A stretch of DNA of 64,000 bases from Streptomyces spinoverrucosus (GTDB lineage Bacteria; Actinomycetota; Actinomycetes; Streptomycetales; Streptomycetaceae). Below are positions 36,259 through 44,369 of this stretch, piece by piece (the stretch's first letter is position 1; every line of letters begins with the position of its first letter). The notes beneath the pieces are model-generated. The model did not search any database and had not been told where the DNA came from. It saw only the letters and a list, made by a program, of their open reading frames with translations. Made by a program: the position numbers and the translations under genes. The DNA is taken from contig NZ_JADPZX010000001.1 in NCBI RefSeq assembly GCF_015712165.1, positions 2,232,001-2,296,000 of the forward strand, written 5' to 3'.

Positions 36259-36489
36259 ATGAACTGCGGTGAGTTCGTAGAGCTGGTGACGGCCTTTCTC
36301 GACGGCGCCATGGACGAGCCGACCGAGCTGCGTTGCCTCACGCACCTGGCGGAGTGCGACGGCTGCGAGACCTATCTCGACCAGTTCCGGCAGACCGTCG
36401 CGGTCCTGGGCGAGCAGCCCGCTCAGAGCCTGCCCACCGAAGCGCGCGACCAACTGCGGGGCGCCTTCCGGGCCTTGTGGCGCGACTGA
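36259..36489 (+). CDS. Zinc-finger anti-sigma factor, copy 1
   Basis: 76-residue soluble protein with the anti-sigma zinc motif His29-xxx-Cys33-xx-Cys36 (HLAECDGC). There is no membrane segment, so it would bind its sigma factor in the cytoplasm, possibly sensing redox state through the zinc site. The ATG is preceded by GGCAGGTGCC, a weak site. It lies 122 bp upstream of the ECF sigma gene and is about 60 percent identical by eye to the anti-sigma gene immediately after that sigma. Start and end of both copies align, indicating duplication. Confidence 0.82.
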   Translation: MNCGEFVELVTAFLDGAMDEPTELRCLTHLAECDGCETYLDQFRQTVAVLGEQPAQSLPTEARDQLRGAFRALWRD

Positions 36490-36611
36490 CGGACCTTCAT
36501 GACCCCCGATGTCCTTACCGGGACATGAACAAACCGGCCGCTATACGATCGCACCCCCTGAGCTGCCCTAGGCTGACGCTCCCAGTTGACAGCCGGCAAG
36601 GAGAGAGACGC

Positions 36612-37283
36612 ATGGCGGGCGCACGCGAACTGCCCCCGGACGAGGTGCTGGTCCAGCGGCTGCGTGACGGCGACGAGGAGACGTTCGCCCTCGTGCTGGA
36701 CACCTGGTCGGGCAGCATGCTCCGGCTGGCCATGTCGTTCGTGTCCACCAGGGACTCCGCCCAGGAGGCCGTCCAGGACACCTGGCTGGCGGTCATCAAG
36801 GGGATCGGCGACTTCGAGGGCCGTTCGTCCCTGAAGACCTGGGTGTACCGGATCCTGGTCAACACGGCCAAGGCGCGCGGCACCAAGGAGAGCAGGACGG
36901 TTCCCTTCACCAGCCTGCTCCCGGAGGAGGAAGGGCCGACGGTGGACGCCGACCGGTTCCGCGCCCCCGGCGAGCCCTACGCCGGGCACTGGGCCGTCGG
37001 GCAGAAACCGCAGCCCTGGCACATTCCCGAGGACCACGTGCTGCGCGGCGAGGTCCGCGAGGTGATCGCGGAGGCGATCGACGAACTCCCGCCCCGCCTC
37101 CGCACGGTGATCACACTGCGCGATGTCGCGGGGTACGGCTCGGAGGAGGTGTGCGACCTGCTGGAGATCTCGCCGGGAAACCAGCGCGTCCTCCTGCATC
37201 GGGCGAGGGCTTTGTTGCGCCGTAAACTGGAGAAGTACTTGTCCGGTGCTCATGACGTCGCTGGTGGGAGGGGACGAGCGTGA
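36612..37283 (+). CDS. ECF RNA polymerase sigma factor
   Basis: 223-residue ECF sigma factor. Region 2 is in residues 15-85 (LRLAMSFVSTRDSAQEAVQD, TWLAVIKGIGDFEGRSSLKT), then a linker with a Pro-rich segment (GHWAVGQKPQPWHIPEDHVL). Region 4 is in residues 150-215 (RTVITLRDVAGYGSEEVCDL). Start ATG follows AAGGAG. The last bases overlap the GTG start of a second anti-sigma gene (GTGA), so sigma and anti-sigma are made in step. The HWAVGQKPQPWHIP stretch is characteristic of a subgroup of ECF factors with soluble zinc anti-sigma partners. Confidence 0.9.
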   Translation: MAGARELPPDEVLVQRLRDGDEETFALVLDTWSGSMLRLAMSFVSTRDSAQEAVQDTWLAVIKGIGDFEGRSSLKTWVYRILVNTAKARGTKESRTVPFTSLLPEEEGPTVDADRFRAPGEPYAGHWAVGQKPQPWHIPEDHVLRGEVREVIAEAIDELPPRLRTVITLRDVAGYGSEEVCDLLEISPGNQRVLLHRARALLRRKLEKYLSGAHDVAGGRGRA

Positions 37284-37510
37284 ACTGCAACGAGTTCGTG
37301 GAGCTGGTGACCGAGTTCCTCGACGGCGCCCTGCCCGAGGACGACGAGCGGCGCTTCATCGAGCACTTGGCGGAGTGCTCCGGGTGCGAGACGTACCTCG
37401 ACCAGTTCCGTCAGACGATCGCCACGACGGGCGAGCTGACCCCGGACGGCATCTCGGCGGACGCCAGGCAGCAGTTGCTCAGCGCGTTCCGGGACTGGCA
37501 GCGCGAGTAG
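37280..37510 (+). CDS. Zinc-finger anti-sigma factor, copy 2
   Basis: 76-residue zinc anti-sigma protein with His29, Cys33 and Cys36 (HLAECSGC). Begins with a GTG that overlaps the sigma stop. Same length as copy 1 and nearly the same MNCxEFVELVTxFLDGA start and GCETYLDQFRQT core. Being translationally coupled, it is the likely primary partner of the sigma factor; copy 1 may bind the same sigma with different affinity. Confidence 0.85.
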   Translation: MNCNEFVELVTEFLDGALPEDDERRFIEHLAECSGCETYLDQFRQTIATTGELTPDGISADARQQLLSAFRDWQRE

Positions 37511-37561
37511 CTCCGGCAGGGGTCTTGTAACGCTCGTGCGGCGCGCCCGCTCTGAACGTCC

Positions 37562-39196
37562 ATGACTCTGCTCAGAAGACTGTTGTTCGGCGTCGTCGCC
37601 GGACTGCCCGGCGGCGCGATCGTCGCGCTCGTCACCAACCCGCCGTGGCTTCCCTGGGCCGCGCACGCGGTGGTACTGGGCGCCGTGCTCGGCCTCCTCT
37701 TCGGCGCGCACCGGCAGAGCAACGGCTCGGCGTTCGCCGTCGGCCTGCTCATCGGCCTGCTCGACTGGGTGACCTGGACCCTCACCCTCGTTCCCGTTTT
37801 CGAGGGGCAGCGGCCGTCATGGGCGATCGCGGTGGCCGTGTCGCGCTTCCCCGAACTCGTCGGCGCCGCCCTGTTCGGCGCGACCGCCGGGCTCACCTTC
37901 CACGCCCTGTCGACCTGGCGCCCGCCTCGCCCCGCGCCCCAACGGGCCAAACCCCACGTGGTGATCACCGGTGGCGGTTTCGGCGGGGTGGGGGCCGCGC
38001 GCGAACTGGACCGGCGGATCGGCCGCGGGCTCGACGCTCATGTGACGCTGATCAGCGACTCGAACTTCCTGCTGTTCACGCCGCTGCTGGTCGGCGTCGC
38101 CTCCAGCACGGTGGAGGCCAGGCACGTGAGCGCGCCGGTGCGTGCCGGGCTCGACCATGCCTCCTTCCTGCACGGGCGGGTGGTCCGGATCGACACGCGG
38201 ACGCGCAACGCGTACGTCTCCGCCGGCAAGGAGGGCATGCTGCGTGTGCCGTACGACCATCTGGTCCTGGCGGTCGGCGGGGTGCCGCACTTCTTCGACC
38301 TGCCGGGCGTGGGCGAGCACGCCTTCCCGATGAAGTCCGTCGAGGACGCCACCAGGCTGCGCAACCAGGTGCTGAGCGCGCTGGAGCGGGCCGACCTGGA
38401 GCCGGACCCGGCCGAGCAGGCCAGGCTGCTGACGTTCGTGGTGGCCGGCGGCGGATTCGCCGGGACGGAACTGGTGGCCGAACTGTTCGACCTGGTGCAC
38501 GACGTGCTCCACTTCTATCCACGGCTGCACGGGCTGCGGCCCAGGTTCGTGCTCGTGCACTCGGGCGAGCGGCTGCTGCCGGAGCTGTCGCCGCGGCTCG
38601 GCCTGTACGCGCAGCGCAAACTCGGCGGCCGCGGCATCGAGTTCCGCCTCGGCACGCGCGTGAGCAAGGCCACCGCTGAGGACATCACGCTCGACTCCGG
38701 TGAGAGCATCCCCACCCGCACGCTGGCCTGGACGGCCGGCAACCGGCCCAACCCGCTGGCCCAGCAGGTGATGCGGGGACCGCTCGTGGTGGAGCCGACC
38801 ATGCGGATTCCCGGCGCATCCGGCCTGTGGGCGCTGGGCGACTGCGCGCGGATCCCCGACGCGGCGGGAGGGTTCCACCCACCGACCGCACAGCACGCGA
38901 TCCGCGAGGGCAGGGCGGTGGCGCGCAACATCGCCGCGGTCCTGCGCGGTCGCCGTCCCGAGCCGTTCCGCTTCGGCGGGCTCGGCGTACTGGTCTCGCT
39001 CGGGCACCGCACGGCGGCCGGCGAGATCGGCGGGCGGCGGGTCTCCGGATTCCTCGCCTGGGTCCTGTGGCGCTCGGTCTACCTGAGCAAGCTGCCCAGC
39101 ACGGAGAAACGGCTGCGCGTACTCGCCGACTGGACCCTCGACCTGGTGTTCCCCAGGGACATCGCCCTCTCCAGCAAGGATGACCGTCATGCGTAA
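37562..39196 (+). CDS. NDH-2-like FAD/NAD(P) oxidoreductase with N-terminal membrane domain
   Basis: 544-residue membrane flavoprotein that probably passes electrons from NADH to quinone. Residues 1-120 contain three or four membrane segments (GLLIGLLDWVTWTLTLVPVF, ELVGAALFGATAGLTFHAL). The flavoenzyme domain has two dinucleotide-binding motifs, VVITGGGFGGVGAARELD near residue 133 and VVAGGGFAGTELVAEL near 298, and a C-terminal GLWALGDCARIP. Ordinary type II NADH dehydrogenases have only an amphipathic C-terminus for membrane binding. The N-terminal domain resembles the repeat unit of the next gene's product. It overlaps that gene by 8 bp. Confidence 0.85.
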   Translation: MTLLRRLLFGVVAGLPGGAIVALVTNPPWLPWAAHAVVLGAVLGLLFGAHRQSNGSAFAVGLLIGLLDWVTWTLTLVPVFEGQRPSWAIAVAVSRFPELVGAALFGATAGLTFHALSTWRPPRPAPQRAKPHVVITGGGFGGVGAARELDRRIGRGLDAHVTLISDSNFLLFTPLLVGVASSTVEARHVSAPVRAGLDHASFLHGRVVRIDTRTRNAYVSAGKEGMLRVPYDHLVLAVGGVPHFFDLPGVGEHAFPMKSVEDATRLRNQVLSALERADLEPDPAEQARLLTFVVAGGGFAGTELVAELFDLVHDVLHFYPRLHGLRPRFVLVHSGERLLPELSPRLGLYAQRKLGGRGIEFRLGTRVSKATAEDITLDSGESIPTRTLAWTAGNRPNPLAQQVMRGPLVVEPTMRIPGASGLWALGDCARIPDAAGGFHPPTAQHAIREGRAVARNIAAVLRGRRPEPFRFGGLGVLVSLGHRTAAGEIGGRRVSGFLAWVLWRSVYLSKLPSTEKRLRVLADWTLDLVFPRDIALSSKDDRHA

Positions 39197-40532
39197 CGCC
39201 GGATTCGGAGCCTTCGCCGGGCTCGCGGGAGGACTGGTCTTCGGCGAGGTGATGGTGCTCATCGGGTACCTGCCCACCGTCGCGGCCATCGTCAGAGCCG
39301 ACTCGCCCGTCGTGGGCTTCACCGTCCACCTGCTGATCGCGGCGATCATCGGGGCCGTCTTCGGCGCGCTCGTGTCGGGTCGGCACGAGCTGCTGTTCTG
39401 GGGACTCGCGTACGGCGTGCTGTGGTGGTTCCTGGGGCCGTTGACGCTGCTGCCGTTCCTGCTGGGCAGGTCGGTGGCCTGGGACGTGGCGACGGCGCAG
39501 GCGCTGATCCCCAGCCTGCTCGGCCACCTGGCCTACGGAGCGGTCACGGCCGCCGTCCTCGCCCTGCTGTCGCGCGGGGAACGGCGGTTCCGTCCCGGTC
39601 TCCTGGTGCGGGCGTCGGCGTCCGGGCTGGTGGTCGCCCCGGTGCTCGGGCCGGGCTGGCAGGGGCTGCTCGTCGGCGTGCTGGTCGGCGCGTCCTACGC
39701 CGTGGTCTTCGGCGACCCCGGCGACGGTGGTGGCCCCGCCCTGATCCGCGGTGCCGCCTTCGGCTTCGCGTGGTGGGTGCTGTGGGCGGTGACGGTCTCG
39801 CCGCTGCTGGACGGCCGGGGGCTGGAGTGGACGCCGGCCGCGGTGCGCACCGCCGTCGAGTCGCTGCCCGGCTACGTGTTGCTCGGTGCCGGTACGGCCC
39901 TGCTCACCGGCTGGCTGGGCGGCCTGTCGCGGGCGGTGTTCTCCGACGACGTACGGCACTCCCTGGAGGGGCGCCTCGCCGGTGGGCGGGTCATCTCGAT
40001 CTGGCACGGGGTCGTCGCCGGACTGGCGGGCGGGGTGATCTTCACCGGTGTCATGGTCGCCGTGGGCTATCTGCCGGTCGTCGCCGCCTTGGTCGGCTCG
40101 CAGTCGCCGTTCGTGGGCCTCGTCATCCACCTGCTGATCTCCCAGGTCGTCGGCGTGACGTACGCGGTCTTCTTCCGCCGGCGCAGCTTCGACCCGGCGT
40201 CGGGGATCGGCTGGGGTGTGTCGTACGGCTTCCTGTGGTGGGTCCTGGGCAATCTGACGCTGCTGCCCCTGCTGCTCGGCTCGGAGCCCCGGTGGAGCGC
40301 CGCCGCGCTGGCCGTGTCCTTCCCCTCCCTCGTCGGCCACCTCGCCTACGGCGCCGTCCTGGGCCTGGTGTACCAGCGGCTGGAGGAGCGGGTCGGCCCG
40401 TGGCACCTGCCCCGCAGTGAGGCGACCGCGGTCCGGGCGGCCGCGCGGCACGAGCAGACGCTGAGCGCGGCGCCGGCGTTGTGGAGCCTGATCACGTGCG
40501 TGGCCCTGCTCATTCCCATCCTGGTTTCCTAG
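39189..40532 (+). CDS. Repeat-built multi-pass membrane protein
   Basis: 447-residue integral membrane protein of unknown function, built from repeated units. Unit 1 has LIGYLPTVAAIVRADSPVVG with HLLI and AYGVLWWFLGPLTLLPFLLG. The last unit has AVGYLPVVAALVGSQSPFVG with HLLI and SYGFLWWVLGNLTLLPLLLG. A degenerate middle unit has GFAWWVLWAVTVSPLLDG. I choose the ATG at 39189 because AAGGA is spaced 8 bases before it; the ATG at 39180 lies too close to that site. The product could be a scaffold or partner for the NDH-2-like enzyme encoded just upstream. Confidence 0.75.
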   Translation: MRNAGFGAFAGLAGGLVFGEVMVLIGYLPTVAAIVRADSPVVGFTVHLLIAAIIGAVFGALVSGRHELLFWGLAYGVLWWFLGPLTLLPFLLGRSVAWDVATAQALIPSLLGHLAYGAVTAAVLALLSRGERRFRPGLLVRASASGLVVAPVLGPGWQGLLVGVLVGASYAVVFGDPGDGGGPALIRGAAFGFAWWVLWAVTVSPLLDGRGLEWTPAAVRTAVESLPGYVLLGAGTALLTGWLGGLSRAVFSDDVRHSLEGRLAGGRVISIWHGVVAGLAGGVIFTGVMVAVGYLPVVAALVGSQSPFVGLVIHLLISQVVGVTYAVFFRRRSFDPASGIGWGVSYGFLWWVLGNLTLLPLLLGSEPRWSAAALAVSFPSLVGHLAYGAVLGLVYQRLEERVGPWHLPRSEATAVRAAARHEQTLSAAPALWSLITCVALLIPILVS

Positions 40533-40539
40533 ACAGAAC

Positions 40540-40590
40540 CTGGAAAGCCGTGGGGCGGGTGGCAATGCCACCCGCCCCACGGCTTTCCAG
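40540..40590. terminator. Long bidirectional terminator hairpin
   Basis: A perfect 24-bp stem (40540-40563 with 40567-40590) and 3-base loop lie 7 bp after one stop codon and 14 bp before the convergent DM13 stop, serving both genes. Confidence 0.9.
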
Positions 40591-40604
40591 CGCGAACTGG
40601 TCCG

Positions 40605-41111
40605 TCAGGCAGGCTGCTTCAGCTCGGCCGCGCCGAACGACACGCTGAAGCGCTCACACCAGATCGTCACCGTGGAGAACTTGTTCAGGTCGGTGCCGGC
40701 CGGGATGGCGTAGTTCTGGTTGCCCTCGTTGCCCTTGAGGTCGCCGAGGTCGACGTACTGGCCGTCGTCGAGGTTGCCGCCGCCGTCCTGCCTGACCGGC
40801 TGGTCGCTGAGCCACACGTGCAGGGCCGGGCCGTCGGACGTGCGCAGGTCCGTCAGACGCAGCGTCGCCTTGCCGTCCGCGAGCTTGTGGATCTCCACCG
40901 ATCCGCTGGTCTCGTGCTCGTGGGAGATGAACGTACCGCTCGCCAACTCCTTGGCCGTGCCCCCCTGCTGGGCGGCGGCCGCGGGCGGCGCCTCATCCAC
41001 GCGGTTGGTGGTGAACAGCCGCCAGGGCTCGAAGAGGTAGAGCCCGACAGCTGCCGCGACGACGACCACGGCGGTGGTGATCCAGAGGACGGGACGCTTG
41101 TTTCGGCGCAT
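40605..41111 (-). CDS. DM13-domain membrane-anchored protein
   Basis: 168-residue protein with one N-terminal membrane anchor (VLWITTAVVVVAAAVGLYLF) and an extracytoplasmic DM13 domain, a fold proposed to take part in electron transfer through a conserved Cys. Visible features are SGTFISHEHETSGSVEIHKL, ALHVWLSDQPV and the Cys in TIWCERFSVSFG. An upstream ATG (41150) gives 13 more residues rich in Thr/Glu; I prefer 41111 because the shorter form matches the usual anchor layout. Neither has a strong ribosome site. It is convergent with the NDH-2/membrane pair. Confidence 0.82.
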   Translation of the reverse strand: MRRNKRPVLWITTAVVVVAAAVGLYLFEPWRLFTTNRVDEAPPAAAAQQGGTAKELASGTFISHEHETSGSVEIHKLADGKATLRLTDLRTSDGPALHVWLSDQPVRQDGGGNLDDGQYVDLGDLKGNEGNQNYAIPAGTDLNKFSTVTIWCERFSVSFGAAELKQPA

Positions 41112-41211
41112 GAGGGTTTCCGTTTCCGTTTCTCGTTCGGGTGTTGGCATTCAGAGACGGAAAGAGCGGCGAACGTTACAGATGAACGCCCGCCGCTCTG
41201 CGACGTCTTCG

Positions 41212-42099
41212 TCAGCAGTTCTCAGCGGGGCGCGGCCGCTCAGCCTCGACGGCGTGCGCGGCCCGCGCGCGGCGCAGCTCGTCGGCCTCGTCGCGGACGG
41301 CGTCGAGCCGGACCTCGAGCATGCCGACACGTTCGCGGTAGCGCTCCAGCTCGGCCCGGACGAATTCGGCGTCCGCCACCTGGCGGGCCGTCTCCTCGCG
41401 GATCGCGGCGGTCTCCTCGGCGAACTTCTGCTGCCCGGCGTCGAGTTCGGCGATGGCCAGGTCGGCCGCCTCCTCGGCGAGCGTGGCACGCTCCTCGGCG
41501 GCCAGGATGCGCTGCGCGGAGGCGCGGGTGACCGTCTCGATCCGGGCCTCGGCCGCCGCGGAGTCGGTGATGATCGCCAACTCCTCTATGTAGGAGGGCA
41601 GTTCGGTGGCGAGCTGCTTGATGAGCGCGACGAGGTCGTCGCGTGACTGGGCGGCACGGTCGTTGTCGACCACCGGCATCGCCGCCATGGCCGCCATCGC
41701 CTCCATCTCGCTGTGCACGGCTTCCATCGGCGCGGGCTCGGACGCCCCGTCGGCGGGGGCCTGCCCATGCTGGTGCGGCACCACTTCGGCGCCGGGGACC
41801 TGCCCGGACGCCTGGGGTACGGCTTCGATGGTGGGCCAGGCGTGCCCGTCGACCGGCGCCTGGGCCGCCATCGCCTCCTCCTTGGCCGCCTTCTTGGCCT
41901 CGGCCGCCGCGCGCTTGTCCTCCTTGCGCTGCTGCCGCTTGGCGCGGAACTTGCGGAACGCGCCGAGCGCGTTGTGCTCGGGGTGCCCGCAGTAGCGGGA
42001 CGCCGGCCCCTGCGCGTCGGGGGCGGCGGGCTCGGGCGGATTGGTGCACCCCGGGTAGGCGCAGGTCGGAACGGTCTCGACGGTGTTCTCGGCGGTCAT
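41212..42099 (-). CDS. Coiled-coil protein of unknown function with N-terminal Cys/His motif
   Basis: 295 residues. The N-terminus has a possible metal site ([10 protein letters not shown]...RYCGHPEHN). A highly charged Lys/Ala/Glu helix follows ([20 protein letters not shown]), then a Met/Pro-rich linker and a long C-terminal coiled coil (about residues 150-285) of Ala/Glu/Arg heptads. It resembles streptomycete proteins with mobile-element or cytoskeletal (DivIVA-like) associations only in general character; I cannot name a family. The ATG follows AAAGG. The flavodoxin-like gene ends 91 bp upstream. Confidence 0.7.
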   Translation of the reverse strand: MTAENTVETVPTCAYPGCTNPPEPAAPDAQGPASRYCGHPEHNALGAFRKFRAKRQQRKEDKRAAAEAKKAAKEEAMAAQAPVDGHAWPTIEAVPQASGQVPGAEVVPHQHGQAPADGASEPAPMEAVHSEMEAMAAMAAMPVVDNDRAAQSRDDLVALIKQLATELPSYIEELAIITDSAAAEARIETVTRASAQRILAAEERATLAEEAADLAIAELDAGQQKFAEETAAIREETARQVADAEFVRAELERYRERVGMLEVRLDAVRDEADELRRARAAHAVEAERPRPAENC

Positions 42100-42119
42100 T
42101 TCTCGGCCTTTCGTTGCTG

Positions 42120-42155
42120 ACTGGGCGATGGCTTGGGCGATGGCTTGGGCGATGA
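42120..42155. repeat. Three 12-bp tandem repeats
   Basis: The unit CTTGGGCGATGG is repeated three times with one or two changes between the flavodoxin-like and coiled-coil genes. It is short and non-coding in the accepted frames. Confidence 0.7.
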
Positions 42156-42190
42156 CTTGGACGCTGACTGGTTGCCGACCTGGCGCCGAC

Positions 42191-42892
42191 TCAGCGGTAT
42201 TCCGGGTTCTCGAAGTCGAACCGGCACCCCGCGTCCCACTGCGACCGCTGGTTCCCGTGCGCCGGAATGCCCCCGGCGTCCTTGAGCAGCCGTGCCAGAT
42301 GCAGCAGGTTCCACGTCATGAACGTGGTGTTCCGGTTGGTGAAGTCGTTGGCGGGACCGCCGGAGCCCGGATCGAGATACGAGGGTCCTGGCCCAGCCTC
42401 CCCGATCCAGCCCGCGTCGGCCTGCGGCGGGATGACGTACCCCAGGTGCTGCAGGCTGTACAGGATGTTCATGGCGCAGTGCTTGGCGCCGTCCTCGTTG
42501 CCGGTGATCAGACAGCCGCCGACCTGCCCGTAGTAGGCGTACTGACCGGCGTCGTTGAGCAGGCCCGAGCAGGCGTAGAGCCGCTCGATGACCAGCTTGG
42601 CGACCGAGCTGTTGTCGCCGAGCCAGATCGGCCCGGCGACGACGAGGATGTCGGCGGCCATCACCTGCTGGTAGATCGACGGCCACGCGTCGCGTTCCCA
42701 GCCGTGCTCGGTCATGTCCGGCCAGACGCCGGTGGCGATCTCATGGTCGATCGGCCGCAGGTGCTCGACCCGCACGCCCTGCTTCTCCATGATCCGCGAG
42801 CTGAGGTCGATCAGGCCCTGCGTGTGGCTGCGCTCCGGGCTCTTCTTCAGCGTGCAGTTGAGGAACAGTGCACGCAGGTCGTCATGGCTCAT
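42191..42892 (-). CDS. Flavodoxin-fold NAD(P)H-dependent oxidoreductase-like protein
   Basis: 233-residue flavodoxin-like/FMN-reductase protein. The phosphate-binding loop is [15 protein letters not shown] and the second flavin loop [31 protein letters not shown] completes the fold. Family members bind FMN and reduce quinones, azo compounds or metals; the substrate is not known here. Start ATG is preceded by GAGGAG. A stop at 42191 fits the family's C-terminus (FENPEYR). Confidence 0.85.
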   Translation of the reverse strand: MSHDDLRALFLNCTLKKSPERSHTQGLIDLSSRIMEKQGVRVEHLRPIDHEIATGVWPDMTEHGWERDAWPSIYQQVMAADILVVAGPIWLGDNSSVAKLVIERLYACSGLLNDAGQYAYYGQVGGCLITGNEDGAKHCAMNILYSLQHLGYVIPPQADAGWIGEAGPGPSYLDPGSGGPANDFTNRNTTFMTWNLLHLARLLKDAGGIPAHGNQRSQWDAGCRFDFENPEYR

Positions 42893-42999
42893 ACTCCTCA
42901 GTGCGACCGGCCCGCCGAACGTTACAAGTCAGCCGGGAAGTTGAGCCCCGAAGGCGCCGGCCCGCGGGAAATCCTCGTCACGCGGCCTGTGCGCCCCCC

Positions 43000-44190
43000 T
43001 CACAACCCCACAATCCCGTTCCACCGCCGCGCGAACTCCACCCGCTCCTCCGCCTCGATGTCCCGCGCGATCGCCAGGCGTGCCCGCATCGCGGTGTCCG
43101 GGAAGATCAGGGGGTCCTCGGCCAGTGCGGCGGTCTCCTCGTCCTTGGCGGAGGCCAGGACGTCCTGGGCGGCCGGGACGGGGCAGACGTAGTTGACCCA
43201 GGCCGCCAGCTCCGCCGCGACCTCCGGATCGTAGTAGTGGTCGACGAGCCGCTCGGCGTTGGTCTTGTGGGCGGCGAGGTTGGGGATCATCAGGGACTCG
43301 GACCAGAGTTCGGCGCCTTCCTCCGGGACGACGAACTCGATGTCCGGATCGTCCGCCTGGAGCTGGATCACATCGCCGGAGTAGGCCTGGCAGGCCAGGA
43401 CATCGCCGCTGGACAGGTCCTTGATGTAGTCGTTGCCGGTGAAGCGGCGGATGTGACCGCCCTTGACCCGTTTCTCGACCTGGTCGCACATCCGGTGGAA
43501 GTCGTCCGCCGTCCACCGCGTGATGTCGACGCCGTCGCCCTGCATCAGCAGCGCGAACGCCTCGTCCAGCCCGGACAGCAGCGTGACCCGGCCCTTGAGG
43601 TCGTTCGCCCACAGGTCGGAGACATGGCGGATCTCCCGGCCCAGCGCCCGGCGGTTGTAGGCGATGCCGGTGATGCCGGACTGCCACGGCACGGTGAACT
43701 TGCGGCCGGGGTCGAAGGCCGGTGAGCGCAGCAGCGGGTCCAGGTACCGCGTGACGTTCGGCTGGCGGGCGCGGTCCATCTCCTGCACCCAGCCCAGCCG
43801 GACGAACCGGGCGCACATCCAGTCGCTGATGACGATCAGATCGCGGTCGGTGGACTGGTGGTTCATCAGTGCCGGGCTGATCTTGCCGAAGAACTCGTCG
43901 TTGTCGTTGATCTCCTCGACGTAGTCCACGGCGATGCCGGTGCGCCGCTCGAAGGCCTCCAGCGTGGGCCGCTTGCGGCCGGAGTCGTCGGTGTCGATGT
44001 ACAGCGGCCAGTTGGCCCATGTCAGCCGCCGGTCGCGGGCGGAGAGGTCGGCGGCCGCCCGGTCGCCGGGTGCCACGTACGCGGCGGGCACCCCGCAGCC
44101 GGCGAGCGCGCCGAGCGCGGCACCGCCGCCGAGGGCGCGCAGCAGGGTGCGGCGGGACAGCGCGGGTGTGTTCCGAGGTGGGAGGGCCAT
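43000..44190 (-). CDS. PotD-like polyamine-binding lipoprotein, second copy
   Basis: 396-residue lipoprotein with twin arginines (SRRTLLRALGGG, Arg13-Arg14) and lipobox LAGCG (Cys32). The mature part parallels PotD at 23564-24808: WANWPLYIDTDDSGRKRPT, EINDNDEFFGKI, FTGNDYIKDLSSGDV and NYVCPVPAAQDV. No permease or ATPase gene accompanies it, so it may use the PotABC system at 20.7-23.6 kb or act as a sensor. ATG 44190 is chosen as the start of a normal signal peptide; the frame is open for 19 more codons upstream. It lies 179 bp downstream of an aminobutyraldehyde dehydrogenase on the same strand. Confidence 0.87.
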   Translation of the reverse strand: MALPPRNTPALSRRTLLRALGGGAALGALAGCGVPAAYVAPGDRAAADLSARDRRLTWANWPLYIDTDDSGRKRPTLEAFERRTGIAVDYVEEINDNDEFFGKISPALMNHQSTDRDLIVISDWMCARFVRLGWVQEMDRARQPNVTRYLDPLLRSPAFDPGRKFTVPWQSGITGIAYNRRALGREIRHVSDLWANDLKGRVTLLSGLDEAFALLMQGDGVDITRWTADDFHRMCDQVEKRVKGGHIRRFTGNDYIKDLSSGDVLACQAYSGDVIQLQADDPDIEFVVPEEGAELWSESLMIPNLAAHKTNAERLVDHYYDPEVAAELAAWVNYVCPVPAAQDVLASAKDEETAALAEDPLIFPDTAMRARLAIARDIEAEERVEFARRWNGIVGL

Positions 44191-44301
44191 TCTTGCAGCA
44201 TGCCGCCGATGCCGGGGGAGGGACAATGGACGCTGCGTCGAGCCCACCCGCGCAGCGCAGACACCCTGTCGATGCCTCGACTACACCGCCCGGACACACC
44301 A

Positions 44302-44335
44302 CGGCCCCGGACGGTCCGTCCTCCGTCCGGGGCCG
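44302..44335. terminator. Hairpin between the aldehyde dehydrogenase and the PotD-like gene
   Basis: A perfect 13-bp stem (44302-44314 with 44323-44335) and 8-base loop. The T-rich side (AGTTTT) is on the plus strand, but position suggests it ends the minus-strand dehydrogenase transcript. Confidence 0.65.
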
Positions 44336-44369
44336 AGTTTTCGACAGGGCGGGCCCTGTGCGCAGAGCG

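Noticed and set aside
42096..42190. Alternative C-terminus for the flavodoxin-like protein ([12 protein letters not shown] tail) that would overlap the next ATG
   Set aside because: It needs a frameshift, and the stop after FENPEYR fits the family end; the tail comes from a 12-bp tandem repeat.
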